Shown here: positions 8,067 through 16,315 of the stretch, piece by piece
Layout: the number at the start of each line of letters is the position of its first letter
Numbering within the stretch: the first letter of the stretch is position 1
NCBI RefSeq assembly: GCF_014859505.1
Contig: NZ_JACUUD010000010.1
Span: forward strand, 1 to 47,712
Source: Halomonas sp.
GTDB taxonomy: Bacteria > Pseudomonadota > Gammaproteobacteria > Pseudomonadales > Halomonadaceae
Length of the DNA: 47,712 nt
Direction of reading: 5' to 3'
The notes under the pieces: generated by a model
The model's database searches: none
Told to the model about the DNA's origin: nothing
What the model saw: only the letters and a program-made list of their open reading frames with translations
Made by a program: the position numbers and the translations under genes

Positions 8067-8384
8067 TCAGGCCCTGGGAGGGCGGCGGGGGGGCAAGGTG
8101 CGGTGGGCGATCACAGCCAGCGCCGGGGCGAAGGCCGGGAAGCGGTGAGCGGCCGTGGCCAGGTCGATGGCGGGTGGCAGCGCCGCGCAGCTGGCGCAGC
8201 GAGGCTCGTCCGGCGTGTCGCCGTCGAGCAGCTGCGCCGGCGCGGCGAGCCCGCAGTCGGCCTGGTGGCTCTCCATGGCGCCATGGCTCGAGAGGCTGGT
8301 CACCGCCAGCAGCAGCGCGAGGAGCAGGGCCAGCAGGCGGCCTCCTCCTGCGCTGTGCCTTGATGCGATGACGGTGCGAGTCAT
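8067..8384 (-). CDS. Small secreted cysteine-containing protein of the copper cluster (CopL/DUF2946-like)
   Basis: The 105-aa product starts after a strong AGGAGG. It has a basic N-region and hydrophobic signal (GGGRLLALLLALLLAVTSLSS), then SHQADCGL, a CASC motif and the C-terminal tail RRPPRA. This pattern (signal, one isolated Cys, CxxC, PPRA end) recurs in the protein at 12040-12381 on the other side of the region, so the two are probably paralogues. Short proteins of this type are seen near copper genes and are often called CopL- or DUF2946-like; the assignment is by resemblance, not by a firm motif. It probably acts in the periplasm, binding copper through the cysteines. Confidence 0.65.
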   Translation of the reverse strand: MTRTVIASRHSAGGGRLLALLLALLLAVTSLSSHGAMESHQADCGLAAPAQLLDGDTPDEPRCASCAALPPAIDLATAAHRFPAFAPALAVIAHRTLPPRRPPRA

Positions 8385-8468
8385 GACGATGCCTCCTGGA
8401 TGATGGTGTCAGGATGCCGCGTCGGCAGCGCCTGCGTATTGACCCAGGGCAACTTCCCGGCGGGCCGC

Positions 8469-8648
8469 TCACTCCTCGTGGCGATGGCCGTGCCGGTGCA
8501 GGAAAAGATGCATGCCGAGGCAGAGCCCCATGGGGAGCAGCAGCCAGGTGCCAGCGCCAAAGGGGTTGCCGCGCCACAGCACGATGAGCATGGCCACCCC
8601 CATCAGCACCAGGCAGGCGGTCATCATTGCGTGGTGCAGGCGGTTCAT
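8469..8648 (-). CDS. DUF2933-like small membrane protein, 59 aa (just below ORF track cutoff)
   Basis: The ATG at 8648 overlaps the copA stop (ATGA) and opens a 59-codon frame, MNRLHHAMMTACLVLMGVAM onward, ending HRHGHRHEE before TGA at 8469-8471. It has two hydrophobic helices (about residues 8-25 and 33-50) and His-rich ends (HH near the start, HRHGHRH at the end). This matches the general plan of DUF2933 proteins, small His-rich membrane proteins found with metal ATPases. Coupling to copA implies a stoichiometric partner or copper-handing accessory at the inner membrane. GGAGA lies 5 nt upstream of the start. Confidence 0.75.
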   Translation of the reverse strand: MNRLHHAMMTACLVLMGVAMLIVLWRGNPFGAGTWLLLPMGLCLGMHLFLHRHGHRHEE

Positions 8649-11155
8649 CGGGTATCTCCTTGCGGGTTCGTGCGGGTGAAGCCCCGCTTGAGCAGCAGCG
8701 AGTTGCCGATCACCGAGAGCGAGCTGGCGGTCATGGCGATCACGCCGATCATGGGGTGCAGCAGGCCGATGGCGGCGATGGGAATGGCCGCCACGTTGTA
8801 GGCGCTGGCCCAGATCAGGTTCTGGACGATCTTGCCGAAGGTGGCGCGGCTGAGGTGCATCGCCTCCACCACGCTGGTCAGCTCGCCGCGCACCAGGGTG
8901 ACGTCGGCGGCCTCGATGGCCACGTCGGCCCCGGCGCCGATGGCGATGCCGACGTTGGCCTGCTTCAGCGCCGCGGCGTCGTTGATGCCGTCGCCCACCA
9001 TGGCCACGTGGTTGCCGTGCTTCGCCTGCAGCGCGCGGATGGCATCGACCTTGCCCTCCGGCAGCACGCCGGCCTGGACCTCGTCGATGCCGACTTCCTC
9101 GGCCACGGCCCGGGCGGCGCGCTCGTTGTCGCCAGTGATCATCACCACGTGCAGGCCGAGGTCATGCATCCCGCGGATGGCCTCGATCGATTCCTGCTTG
9201 AGGGTATCGGCCACGGCCACCAGGCCGAGCGCCTGGCCGTCGGCGGCGACGATCACCACGGTGCGTCCCTTGGCCTCGAGCTCGTCCATGGCGTCATCCA
9301 GGGCCTCGAGGCCGGTCACGCCTTCTTCTTCCAGCAACCGGCGATTGCCGATCAGCACCGTTTCGTTGCCTACCTTGCCGGAAACGCCGCGTGCCCCGGT
9401 GGAGCGGAACTCGCTGACCTCACCGGGTTTCACGTCGCGCTCCCGGGCACCGTCGACGATGGCTCGGGCGATGGGGTGCTCCGAGGCGTTCTCCACGCTC
9501 GCCGCCAGCGTCAGCAGGCGGTTTTCGTCGACGCCCTCGGCGTTGACGGCCTCGGTGAGCGTCGGCTCGCCGCGGGTGATGGTGCCGGTCTTGTCCAGCA
9601 CCATGACCTTGATGTCCTTGAAGGTCTGGATGGCCTCGCCGGAGCGGATCAGGATGCCGCGCTCGGCGCCGATGCCGGAACCCACCATCAGCGCCGTGGG
9701 CGTAGCCAGGCCCAGGGCGCAGGGGCAGGCGATGACCAGCACGGCCACCGCGGCCAGTATCGCCAGCACCGGGGTGGCGGCCTCGGGGTTCACCCAGGGC
9801 AGGAAGGTCGCGCCCCAGTCGAGGACAGGGCGCAGGGCCTCCGGGAACAGCGCCCAGACGATCAGGCTGGCCAGGGCGATCAGCAGCACCGCCGGCACGA
9901 AGCGCCCGGTCATGCGGTCGGCAAACTCCTGGATCGGCACCCGGGACCCCTGGGCTTGGTCGATCAGGCGCACCACCTGGGAGAGGAAGGTATCGCCGCC
10001 GACCCGAGTCGCCTTGACCCGCAGGCGCCCCTCCTTGTTGATGGTGGCACCGATCACGCTGTCCCCGGTGCTCTTGTAGACCGGTATCGACTCACCCGTG
10101 GCGATGGACTCGTCGAGATGGCTCTCGCCCTCGACCACCTCGCCGTCGGTGGGGATCTTGTCGCCGGGGCGCACGATCATGATGTCTCCGGGCGCCAGCT
10201 CCTTCACCGGCACCTCGACCTCCTCGCCATCACGCTCGACGCGCGCCGTCTTGGCGCCCAGGGTCATCAGGCGGCGGATGGCCTGGGAGGCGCGCCCCTT
10301 GGCCAATGCCTCCAGGTATCGGCCCAGCAGGTGGAAGGTCATGATGGTGGCAGCCATCTCGATGAACGAGGTCATGGGGTAGACGAAGCCGACCAGGCCG
10401 ATCAGGTAGGGCGGCAGGCTGCCCATGGAGATCAGCACATCCATGTTGAAGGTGCCGTTCTTCAACGAGCGCCAGGTCGACCTGTGGGTGGCGATGCCGC
10501 CGTAGAGGAATACCACCGGGAAGGCCAGCACAGCGACGATGGCCAGGTAGCCGGGAATCGGCTGCCAGAACATGTGCGGTATCATCAGCAGCATGATCAG
10601 GATGGTGGGCACAGCGGCGATGATCAGCCGCTTGCGCGCCTGGGCGAGGTAGGCCTCCTCGATCTCGGCGTCGCCGTCGGCGTCCTCCGCCTCGTCGGCC
10701 TGCACGGCGGCCACGTCATAGCCGGCGCCTTCCACGGCGCGCTTCAGGTCGTCGCCGTCGGGGCCATCCGTGGCAACGGAGACCAAGACACGGTGACTGG
10801 CGATATTGGTCTCGATCTCGTTCACGCCATCGAGGCGTTCGAGCGTCTTGCGCACGATGCCAGCACAGTGGTCGCTGCCCATGCCGGGCACCGTCAGCCG
10901 CACCTGGCGCTTCTGGGAGCCGCCGCCGCTCACGGCGGCCACGTCATAGCCCGCCCCCTCGACGGCCTTCTTCAAGGCGTCGCCGTCGGGCCCACCTTCC
11001 TCGATGGTCACGCGCACATGGTGGTTGGCGATATTGGTCTTTATCTCGCCTACGCCATTGTGGCGTTCGAGCGTCTTGCGCACGATGCCGGCGCAGTGAT
11101 CGCTGCCCATGCCGGGCACCGTCAGGGTGATCGTTCTGGACCTGGTGTCACTCAT
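8645..11155 (-). CDS. copA: Copper-exporting P1B-type ATPase with two atypical HMA domains
   Basis: The 836-aa protein exports Cu(I) to the periplasm. Two HMA domains (about residues 8-75 and 84-150) are followed by eight membrane helices. The P-type motifs are all present: TGES in the actuator domain, CPC in the sixth helix (VIACPCALGLATP), the DKTGT phosphorylation site, SEHPIARAI for nucleotide binding and MVGDGINDAAAL. The later helices carry AYN and MTASS, the Cu(I)-type (P1B-1) ligands. In both HMA domains the metal loop reads GMGSDHC instead of GMTCxxC, so the first cysteine is serine. AGGAGG lies 6 nt before the ATG at 11155; the track start (GTG, 11158) is one codon too long. Co-transcribed with the Spy-like gene upstream and the small genes downstream. 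Confidence 0.95.
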   Translation of the reverse strand: MSDTRSRTITLTVPGMGSDHCAGIVRKTLERHNGVGEIKTNIANHHVRVTIEEGGPDGDALKKAVEGAGYDVAAVSGGGSQKRQVRLTVPGMGSDHCAGIVRKTLERLDGVNEIETNIASHRVLVSVATDGPDGDDLKRAVEGAGYDVAAVQADEAEDADGDAEIEEAYLAQARKRLIIAAVPTILIMLLMIPHMFWQPIPGYLAIVAVLAFPVVFLYGGIATHRSTWRSLKNGTFNMDVLISMGSLPPYLIGLVGFVYPMTSFIEMAATIMTFHLLGRYLEALAKGRASQAIRRLMTLGAKTARVERDGEEVEVPVKELAPGDIMIVRPGDKIPTDGEVVEGESHLDESIATGESIPVYKSTGDSVIGATINKEGRLRVKATRVGGDTFLSQVVRLIDQAQGSRVPIQEFADRMTGRFVPAVLLIALASLIVWALFPEALRPVLDWGATFLPWVNPEAATPVLAILAAVAVLVIACPCALGLATPTALMVGSGIGAERGILIRSGEAIQTFKDIKVMVLDKTGTITRGEPTLTEAVNAEGVDENRLLTLAASVENASEHPIARAIVDGARERDVKPGEVSEFRSTGARGVSGKVGNETVLIGNRRLLEEEGVTGLEALDDAMDELEAKGRTVVIVAADGQALGLVAVADTLKQESIEAIRGMHDLGLHVVMITGDNERAARAVAEEVGIDEVQAGVLPEGKVDAIRALQAKHGNHVAMVGDGINDAAALKQANVGIAIGAGADVAIEAADVTLVRGELTSVVEAMHLSRATFGKIVQNLIWASAYNVAAIPIAAIGLLHPMIGVIAMTASSLSVIGNSLLLKRGFTRTNPQGDTR

Positions 11156-11235
11156 CACGTGCCTCCTGCTGCTGTCGCCGAGTGGACGGCCAGGGTTGGC
11201 CGTCCTTGATGTTGCTTACTCAGTGACTCCGCCGC

Positions 11236-11814
11236 TCAGTGATGGGCATCGTGGTCCTCGGGATCCACCTCGGCGGGCGCCGCCTGGCGGAGCTGCTCGC
11301 GCTGCTCATCGGTCATGAGGTCGTGCATGGCGTTACGCATGCGCACCATCTCGGCCATCATCTCGCCGTGCAGCTCGGCCATGCGGCCATGCAGTGCCTG
11401 CACCTGCTCGGGATCCGGACGCTCGCCATGCATCTCGGCCATCAGGTCGTCGCGCAGGTTCATCAGGCGGCCCTTGCGCTCGAACTGGGCGGGGCGGTGT
11501 TCCTGCATCAGCTCGCGCATCTGGCTGCGCTGGTCGGGCTCGAGCATCGACATCATGCCCATGCCCTCGGCCATCATCGGGCAGGGCATCATGCCGCCGC
11601 CCATCATGCCGCCCTGGCCGCCGCCGCTCATCATTCCACCCATCATGCCGGGGCCCATGCCGCCCTGGCCGCCGCCGCCCATCATGCCACCCATCATGCC
11701 GCTGCCCTGGCCGGGCTGACTGTCCGGCATGCCCTGGGCGAGGGCGGCGCCGGCACTACCGGCACCGAGTGCCAGGGCGAGTCCGAGGGCGAGGGTATGC
11801 TTGCGAAAGTTCAT
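11236..11814 (-). CDS. Met-rich periplasmic Spy/CpxP-like (LTxxQ) protein
   Basis: The 192-aa protein has a signal peptide cut after GAALAQ. A long glycine/methionine tract follows (residues about 30-85) made of MMGGMMGGGGQGGM-type units, with one Cys (MMPCPMM). The C-terminal half is helical and resembles Spy/CpxP, with LEPDQRSQMRELM and LMTDEQREQL as the two LTxxQ-like motifs. Dense Met clusters are classical periplasmic Cu(I) ligands, so this is probably a copper buffer or chaperone. It ends in DPEDHDAHH, another metal-binding tail. It is the first gene of the minus operon, behind the long-spacer promoter at 11862-11893. Confidence 0.88.
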   Translation of the reverse strand: MNFRKHTLALGLALALGAGSAGAALAQGMPDSQPGQGSGMMGGMMGGGGQGGMGPGMMGGMMSGGGQGGMMGGGMMPCPMMAEGMGMMSMLEPDQRSQMRELMQEHRPAQFERKGRLMNLRDDLMAEMHGERPDPEQVQALHGRMAELHGEMMAEMVRMRNAMHDLMTDEQREQLRQAAPAEVDPEDHDAHH

Positions 11815-11861
11815 GATCGTTCTCCTTGCGGTTATTGGGCCCTTTCATGGGCCTCTGGTTG

Positions 11862-11893
11862 AGTGTAGAAGGTATGTGTTACACAAAGGTCAA
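11862..11893 (-). promoter_or_regulatory. MerR-type promoter of the copper operon (20-bp spacer)
   Basis: On the minus strand TTGACC (11893-11888) and TACACT (11867-11862) are separated by 20 bp, too long for RNA polymerase alone but typical of promoters untwisted by MerR/CueR-family activators. The spacer contains an 11-bp palindrome TGTGTAACACA. The arms are not the canonical CueR ACCTTCC sequence. Nearby, CTTTTC and GAAAAG form an inverted repeat at 11910-11934, and AACCTG/CAGGTT a second at 11948-11970; either could serve the divergent plus operon. No MerR gene is in the window. Confidence 0.6.
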
Positions 11894-12039
11894 TGCCGAG
11901 ACGGCAGGTCTTTTCCATTGAGCAAAATGAAAAGGTGTCAAACGGTTAACCTGCGTGCAGGACCCAGGTTGCGGTGCTCCGCATGGCCATGAAATACTCG
12001 CGCTTCCGCTTCCATTGCCTGACAAGGCCGTTTCACCCC

Positions 12040-12381
12040 ATGCGTAGACTCTCCTCTCACTGGCTGCTCTGTCTGATGATGGCCCTCGTTCTGGCCATCG
12101 CAGCGCCGGTGGCCACGGGAGGGCACCATGGCGATGCCGCCTGTGTCGAGAGCCTGGTCGAGCAGGATTCGGCGGTCGCATGGGAATTGTCTGCAATGGT
12201 CGACCCGGGTGAGTCCGATGCTCCCGCGGCTTCGTCCTGCGGCTCGCCCTGCGCCCAGTGCGTCGCCTCCATGGCTAGGCTGGCCGACGATGCGGTGGCA
12301 GCTTCCATTCCCCTGTCCGGGCCCGGCCTGGGCACTCCCTCTGGTCCTCCCGCTCCCTTCGAGCGGCCTCCTCGCGCCTGA
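12040..12381 (+). CDS. Small secreted cysteine-containing protein, paralogue of the one at 8067-8384
   Basis: From the ATG at 12040 the product is 113 aa with a clear signal peptide (MRRLSSHWLLCLMMALVLAI, then a cut near VATGG). The mature part holds HHGDAAC, a CGSPCAQC cluster and the tail PFERPPRA. The same order and the same PPRA end are found in the minus-strand protein at 8067-8384. Upstream in-frame starts (GTG 11974, ATG 11983 and 11989) would bury the signal peptide behind about 17-22 residues, so 12040 is preferred although no strong ribosome site is present. It opens the plus copper operon. Probably a periplasmic copper-binding accessory; exact role unknown. Confidence 0.6.
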   Translation: MRRLSSHWLLCLMMALVLAIAAPVATGGHHGDAACVESLVEQDSAVAWELSAMVDPGESDAPAASSCGSPCAQCVASMARLADDAVAASIPLSGPGLGTPSGPPAPFERPPRA

Positions 12382-12453
12382 ACCTCTCTTTCCCTGATGG
12401 TGCCGCGGGTGATCGAACCGCGGTGTGAGTGTTCATGTCACGAGGACTACCTG

Positions 12454-14202
12454 ATGAATCGTCGCGATTTCCTGCGCTACTCGGCCCTGGGTGGCCTGGT
12501 CATCTCATCGGCGGGCTACATGGCCTTTGCCGCTACTCGTAATCAACTCAACGGCATGGCACTCGCCATGTTCCCCGAAGGCGGCCAGCCGCTTCAGCCG
12601 CTGCCGCGTATCAACAACCTGAGCGAGACGGCCGGCCGCTTTCACAGCGCGCTGACCCCGGGCCCTCATTCGGTGCCGCTCGGCGATGGGTTCGAGGCCA
12701 GGCTCTGGCTCTACAACGGCAAGGTGGCGCCGCTGATCGAGGTGCGCGAGGGGGATGAGCTGGATATCACCCTGATCAACGAGCTGGAGCAGGAGACCAC
12801 GGTGCACTGGCACGGCGTTCCGGTTCCCCAGGCCCAGGATGGTGCTCCCTGGGATGCCGTGGCGCCAGGCGAGTCACGCCGCTATCACTACACCTTCCCC
12901 GAGGGTAGCGCCGGCCTGCACTGGTTCCACCCCCACCCCCATCAGGGCACCGCCCGTCAGGTAGCCCATGGTCTGGCGGGGGCGCTGCTGGTGCGCCCGC
13001 CTCAGGATCTGCTGCCCGTGGAGGTGGAGGAGCACCTGCTGGTGGTCAGCGACCTGCGCCTGGCGGCCAACGGTGAGGTGGCGCCGCATACCGCCGAGGA
13101 CTGGATGAACGGCCGCGAGGGGGAGTTGCTGCTGGTCAATGGGCAGCGTGAACCGCGCCTGGACGTGGCGCCGGGCACCACCCTGCGCCTGCGGCTGATC
13201 AACGCCTGCGCCGGCCGCTACCTGCGCCTGCGCCTGGACGAGCACGAACTCACCCTGATCGGCACCGACGGCGGGTTGCTCGAACGGCCGCAGCCGCTCG
13301 AGGAGCTGCTGCTCACCCCGGGCGAGCGCGCCGACCTGCTGGTGCGGGTGAGCGAGCAGGCCGAGGGACGCTTCCAACTGGCCAGCCATCCCTACGCGCG
13401 GGGCTGGATGGGACCCCGGCCGCCCCATCTTGACGAGGTCGCGCCGCTGCTGGCCATCCATACCCTCGACTCGAGTGTACACCCCTCGGTCGCGCTACCC
13501 GAGCGGCTGGGCCGCGTCGAGCCCCTGGGCGAGCCGGCGGTGCAGCGTCGGGTGGAACTGACCGAGGAAATGCCGGGGCATGACGATAACGGCGCAGGAC
13601 ATGGCGACGCAGGCGGCATGCCGGAAGCGGGTCATGGCGACCATGGCGGGATGTCCGGCTCCTCGGGTGGCCACGGCGATCATGGCGGCATGTCGGCAGC
13701 GCCGGGCGGCCACGGAGCCCATGGCGGCGACGCGATGTCCGATAGCGACGCCACGATGTCCCACGGTCGTACCGGGATGGCCCATGGCGACGCCGGTCGC
13801 GAGGCGCCCCACGGGATGGACCATGGAAATGGCCAAGGCATGCCCGAGATGGCCGGCCGGCCTGCGGTGGACTTCCTGATCAACGGCCGTGCCTTCGCCA
13901 TGGACGAGGTGCTGTTCGAGGGGCAGGCCGGCGAGGTGGAGGAGTGGGAGGTCTTCAACAACTCCCACATGGACCACCCCTTCCACGTGCACGGCACCCA
14001 CTTCCAGGTGATCGCCACCCGCGATGCCGACGGCGAGTGGCGCGAGGCGCCCTGGCTGGCCTGGAAGGACACCGTCAACCTCGCGCCCTACCAGCGCCTC
14101 AAGCTGCGCATGGTGTTCCGCGAGCCCGGCGACTGGCTGTTCCACTGCCACATCATCGAGCACGAGGAGCTGGGCATGATGGCGACGATCCGCGTGAGCT
14201 GA
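12454..14202 (+). CDS. Tat-exported multicopper oxidase (CopA/CueO type) with His/Met-rich insert
   Basis: The 582-aa enzyme starts with a twin-arginine signal (MNRRDFLRYSALGGLVISSA), so it is exported folded. The copper sites are complete: HWHG (about residue 118), HWFHPHPH (about 155), HPFHVHGTHF (about 507) and HCHIIEHEELGMM (about 560), which supplies the type 1 Cys, His and Met. Between the second and third cupredoxin domains (residues about 370-470) lies a stretch of GHGDHGGMS-like repeats, a plausible copper reservoir like the Met-rich segment of CueO. Such enzymes oxidise Cu(I) in the periplasm. The ATG at 12454 follows GAGG at 8 nt; the track start at 12397 would prefix 19 residues before the Tat motif. 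Confidence 0.93.
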   Translation: MNRRDFLRYSALGGLVISSAGYMAFAATRNQLNGMALAMFPEGGQPLQPLPRINNLSETAGRFHSALTPGPHSVPLGDGFEARLWLYNGKVAPLIEVREGDELDITLINELEQETTVHWHGVPVPQAQDGAPWDAVAPGESRRYHYTFPEGSAGLHWFHPHPHQGTARQVAHGLAGALLVRPPQDLLPVEVEEHLLVVSDLRLAANGEVAPHTAEDWMNGREGELLLVNGQREPRLDVAPGTTLRLRLINACAGRYLRLRLDEHELTLIGTDGGLLERPQPLEELLLTPGERADLLVRVSEQAEGRFQLASHPYARGWMGPRPPHLDEVAPLLAIHTLDSSVHPSVALPERLGRVEPLGEPAVQRRVELTEEMPGHDDNGAGHGDAGGMPEAGHGDHGGMSGSSGGHGDHGGMSAAPGGHGAHGGDAMSDSDATMSHGRTGMAHGDAGREAPHGMDHGNGQGMPEMAGRPAVDFLINGRAFAMDEVLFEGQAGEVEEWEVFNNSHMDHPFHVHGTHFQVIATRDADGEWREAPWLAWKDTVNLAPYQRLKLRMVFREPGDWLFHCHIIEHEELGMMATIRVS

Positions 14203-14284
14203 TCCTGCCTTGGCCTGCTTCGGCGCCATGCGGCGGTTTCGCATGGCGCCGGCCACACCTGACGAAGGATAAGGAAATGACGTC

Positions 14285-15148
14285 ATGACCCGTTATCGAT
14301 GGCCACTTGTCATGGCCGTGCTGCTGACCCTGCTGGCGGGCTGTTCCCGCGAGCCGAGCGGCACCAGCCTCGAGCAGCTACGACAGCAGACTCACATTCA
14401 CGGCCTGGCCTTCGACCGAGCCGACAGCGACCGACTGTGGCTGGCGACCCACCATGGCTTCTATGCCGTGGGTAGCGATGGAATGGCCCGCCGGGTCTCG
14501 GAAGACACCCATGACTTCATGGGCTTCGCACCCCATCCCGAAGAGGCCGAGACCTTCTTCGCCAGCGGCCACCCGGCCAGGGGAGGCAATCTCGGGGTGG
14601 TGAAGTCCCGCGATGGAGGTCGCAGCTGGTCACGGCATGCGGCGGGCGTCGATGGCCCGGTGGACTTCCATCAGTTGACCATCAGCGCGGCCAGCCCCGG
14701 CGTGCTCTACGGGGCCCACGCCGGCCAGCTCCAGGTCAGCGAGGATGGCGGTGCCAGTTGGCGGGTTCATGGCAAGGCACCGGCCGGGCTGATTGCCCTG
14801 GCCGCCTCGAGCCGTGACCCCGAGCAGCTCTATGCCGCGACTCAGACCGGACTCCTGATGAGCCCGGACGGCGGCGAACGCTGGCGCCAGGTCCATGCCG
14901 AGCGCCGCCCCGCGAGCCTGGTGGTGGCCAACCAGGGGACGCTCTACGCCTTCATGCTGGACGTCGGCCTGCTGCGCGCCGAGGAAGCCAGCCGTGACTG
15001 GGAAGTGGTGAGGCGTGGTTGGGAAGAGCGCTATCTGATGCATCTGGCGGTGGATCCGAGTGACCCCCAGCGCCTGGTTGCGGCTGATGACCTGAACCAG
15101 CTGCTGATCAGCGAAAACGGTGGACGCGACTGGTCGCGCCTCGAGTGA
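14285..15148 (+). CDS. BNR-repeat/sialidase-like beta-propeller lipoprotein
   Basis: The 287-aa protein has a lipoprotein signal (lipobox LLAGC at about residue 20), so it is anchored to a membrane facing the periplasm. The rest shows repeated propeller blades with Asp-box-like motifs: [30 protein letters not shown] and [10 protein letters not shown]. Proteins of this layout (annotated as F510_1955-type in some genomes) lie next to multicopper oxidases and copper exporters. Catalytic residues of true sialidases are not evident, so a binding or scaffolding role is more likely. It is 82 nt after the oxidase gene and 16 nt before lgt, whose product would lipidate it. Confidence 0.8.
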   Translation: MTRYRWPLVMAVLLTLLAGCSREPSGTSLEQLRQQTHIHGLAFDRADSDRLWLATHHGFYAVGSDGMARRVSEDTHDFMGFAPHPEEAETFFASGHPARGGNLGVVKSRDGGRSWSRHAAGVDGPVDFHQLTISAASPGVLYGAHAGQLQVSEDGGASWRVHGKAPAGLIALAASSRDPEQLYAATQTGLLMSPDGGERWRQVHAERRPASLVVANQGTLYAFMLDVGLLRAEEASRDWEVVRRGWEERYLMHLAVDPSDPQRLVAADDLNQLLISENGGRDWSRLE

Positions 15149-15164
15149 ACCGGGAGGTACCCCC

Positions 15165-15953
15165 ATGCTGCAATACCCCAATATCGACCCGGTGGCCATC
15201 AGCCTCGGCCCCTTCGCGATCCACTGGTATGGCCTGATGTACGTGGTGGGCTTCGTCGCCGCCTGGTGGCTGGGGCGCCGACGGGCCCACCGCCTGGGCC
15301 TGACCCACGATGACATCGGCGACCTGATCTTCTACGCCGCCGTGGGCGTGGTGCTCGGCGGGCGGCTGGGCTATGCGCTCTTCTACGGCAGCGAGCAGTG
15401 GCTGGCCGACCCCCTGTGGCTGCTGCGTATCTGGGAGGGCGGCATGAGCTTCCACGGCGGCCTGATCGGGGTGCTGGTCGCGGCCCTGGTGTTCGCGCGC
15501 AAGCACCGCCTGGGCTTCTTCCGGCTTACCGACTTCATCGCCCCGTTGGTGCCGATCGGCCTCGGTGCCGGGCGGATCGGCAACTTCATCAACCACGAAT
15601 TGCCGGGCCGAGTCAGCGAGCTGCCCTGGGCGATGCCCTTCCCGCACATGGGCCCGGAGCCACGCCACCCCACGGCGCTCTACGAGTTCGCCCTGGAGGG
15701 GGTGGTGCTGTTCGCGGTGCTCTGGTGGCTGTCCCGCGAGCCACGCCGCACCGGGCTGATCTCCGGGCTCTTCCTGCTGCTCTATGGCGTCTTCCGCTTC
15801 GCCGTGGAGTTCGTGCGTCTGCCCGATCCCCACATCGGCTTCATCGCCTTCGGCTGGGTGACCATGGGCATGCTGCTGACCCTGCCGATGATCCTGGCCG
15901 GCGTGGCGCTGATCGGCTGGTCGCGTCGTCAAACCATGGAGGTAACCTCATGA
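15165..15953 (+). CDS. lgt: Prolipoprotein diacylglyceryl transferase (Lgt), cluster-associated copy
   Basis: The 262-aa inner-membrane enzyme transfers diacylglycerol from phosphatidylglycerol to the lipobox cysteine of prolipoproteins. Family signatures present are the N-terminal [14 protein letters not shown], the essential-His loop MSFHGGL (about residue 97), [16 protein letters not shown] (about 134-149) and [12 protein letters not shown]. The ATG at 15165 follows GGGAGG; the track start at 15120 adds 15 residues with no support. The genome probably carries another lgt in its usual housekeeping place, since this copy sits between a lipoprotein gene and a metal-binding gene. Its stop overlaps the next start (ATGA). 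Confidence 0.95.
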   Translation: MLQYPNIDPVAISLGPFAIHWYGLMYVVGFVAAWWLGRRRAHRLGLTHDDIGDLIFYAAVGVVLGGRLGYALFYGSEQWLADPLWLLRIWEGGMSFHGGLIGVLVAALVFARKHRLGFFRLTDFIAPLVPIGLGAGRIGNFINHELPGRVSELPWAMPFPHMGPEPRHPTALYEFALEGVVLFAVLWWLSREPRRTGLISGLFLLLYGVFRFAVEFVRLPDPHIGFIAFGWVTMGMLLTLPMILAGVALIGWSRRQTMEVTS

Positions 15954-16315
15954 GCCATCACGATCATCGTGTCGGTGTATCCGAGATCCACCTGGTGACC
16001 CGGCATCTGAAGCTCGAGCCCAACGATGAGGCGGCGATAGGCGCCGCAGTGGCCGATATCGATGCGCTCTACGGGCTGGATAGTGTCTCCTACGATGCCA
16101 GAAGGCACCGGCTGGACTTCGCCTATGACGCGACACGGCTGTGCATCGACTGCATCGAGGAGATACTCGAGAAACACGCCGTGACCATCAGCCAGGGGTG
16201 GTGGAACCGGTTCAAGGAAGATCACTATCGATTCGTCGATCAGAACGTGAAAGACAACGCCCGCCAGGAACCCTGGAGCTGCCATCAGTCGCCGCCTGGG
16301 GGAAGGAAGAAGTGA
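15950..16315 (+). CDS. Ferredoxin-like (HMA-like) putative metal-binding protein, 121 aa
   Basis: The protein begins [20 protein letters not shown]. Residues about 10-85 show the beta-alpha-beta-beta-alpha-beta alternation of an HMA fold, but the usual GMTCxxC loop is missing. A CIDC pair ([16 protein letters not shown]) is instead placed at the second helix, and a further Cys-His occurs near the end (WSCHQ). The His cluster HHDH at the start and these cysteines suggest a soft-metal binding protein; homologues are often labelled cation transporter although there is no membrane segment. It overlaps lgt upstream (ATGA) and the membrane protein gene downstream (GTGA), so it belongs to a coupled set. 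Confidence 0.7.
   Translation: MSHHDHRVGVSEIHLVTRHLKLEPNDEAAIGAAVADIDALYGLDSVSYDARRHRLDFAYDATRLCIDCIEEILEKHAVTISQGWWNRFKEDHYRFVDQNVKDNARQEPWSCHQSPPGGRKK

Noticed and set aside
8627-11209. 860-aa plus-strand ORF opposite copA
   Set aside because: The composition is rich in His, Gly, Asp and Val, as expected of the antisense of a GC-rich gene, and copA is certain.
11948-11970. AACCTG...CAGGTT dyad as a CueR-type operator
   Set aside because: The 11-nt gap and arm sequence do not match CueR, and no -35/-10 pair frames it. Kept only as a remark under the promoter entry.
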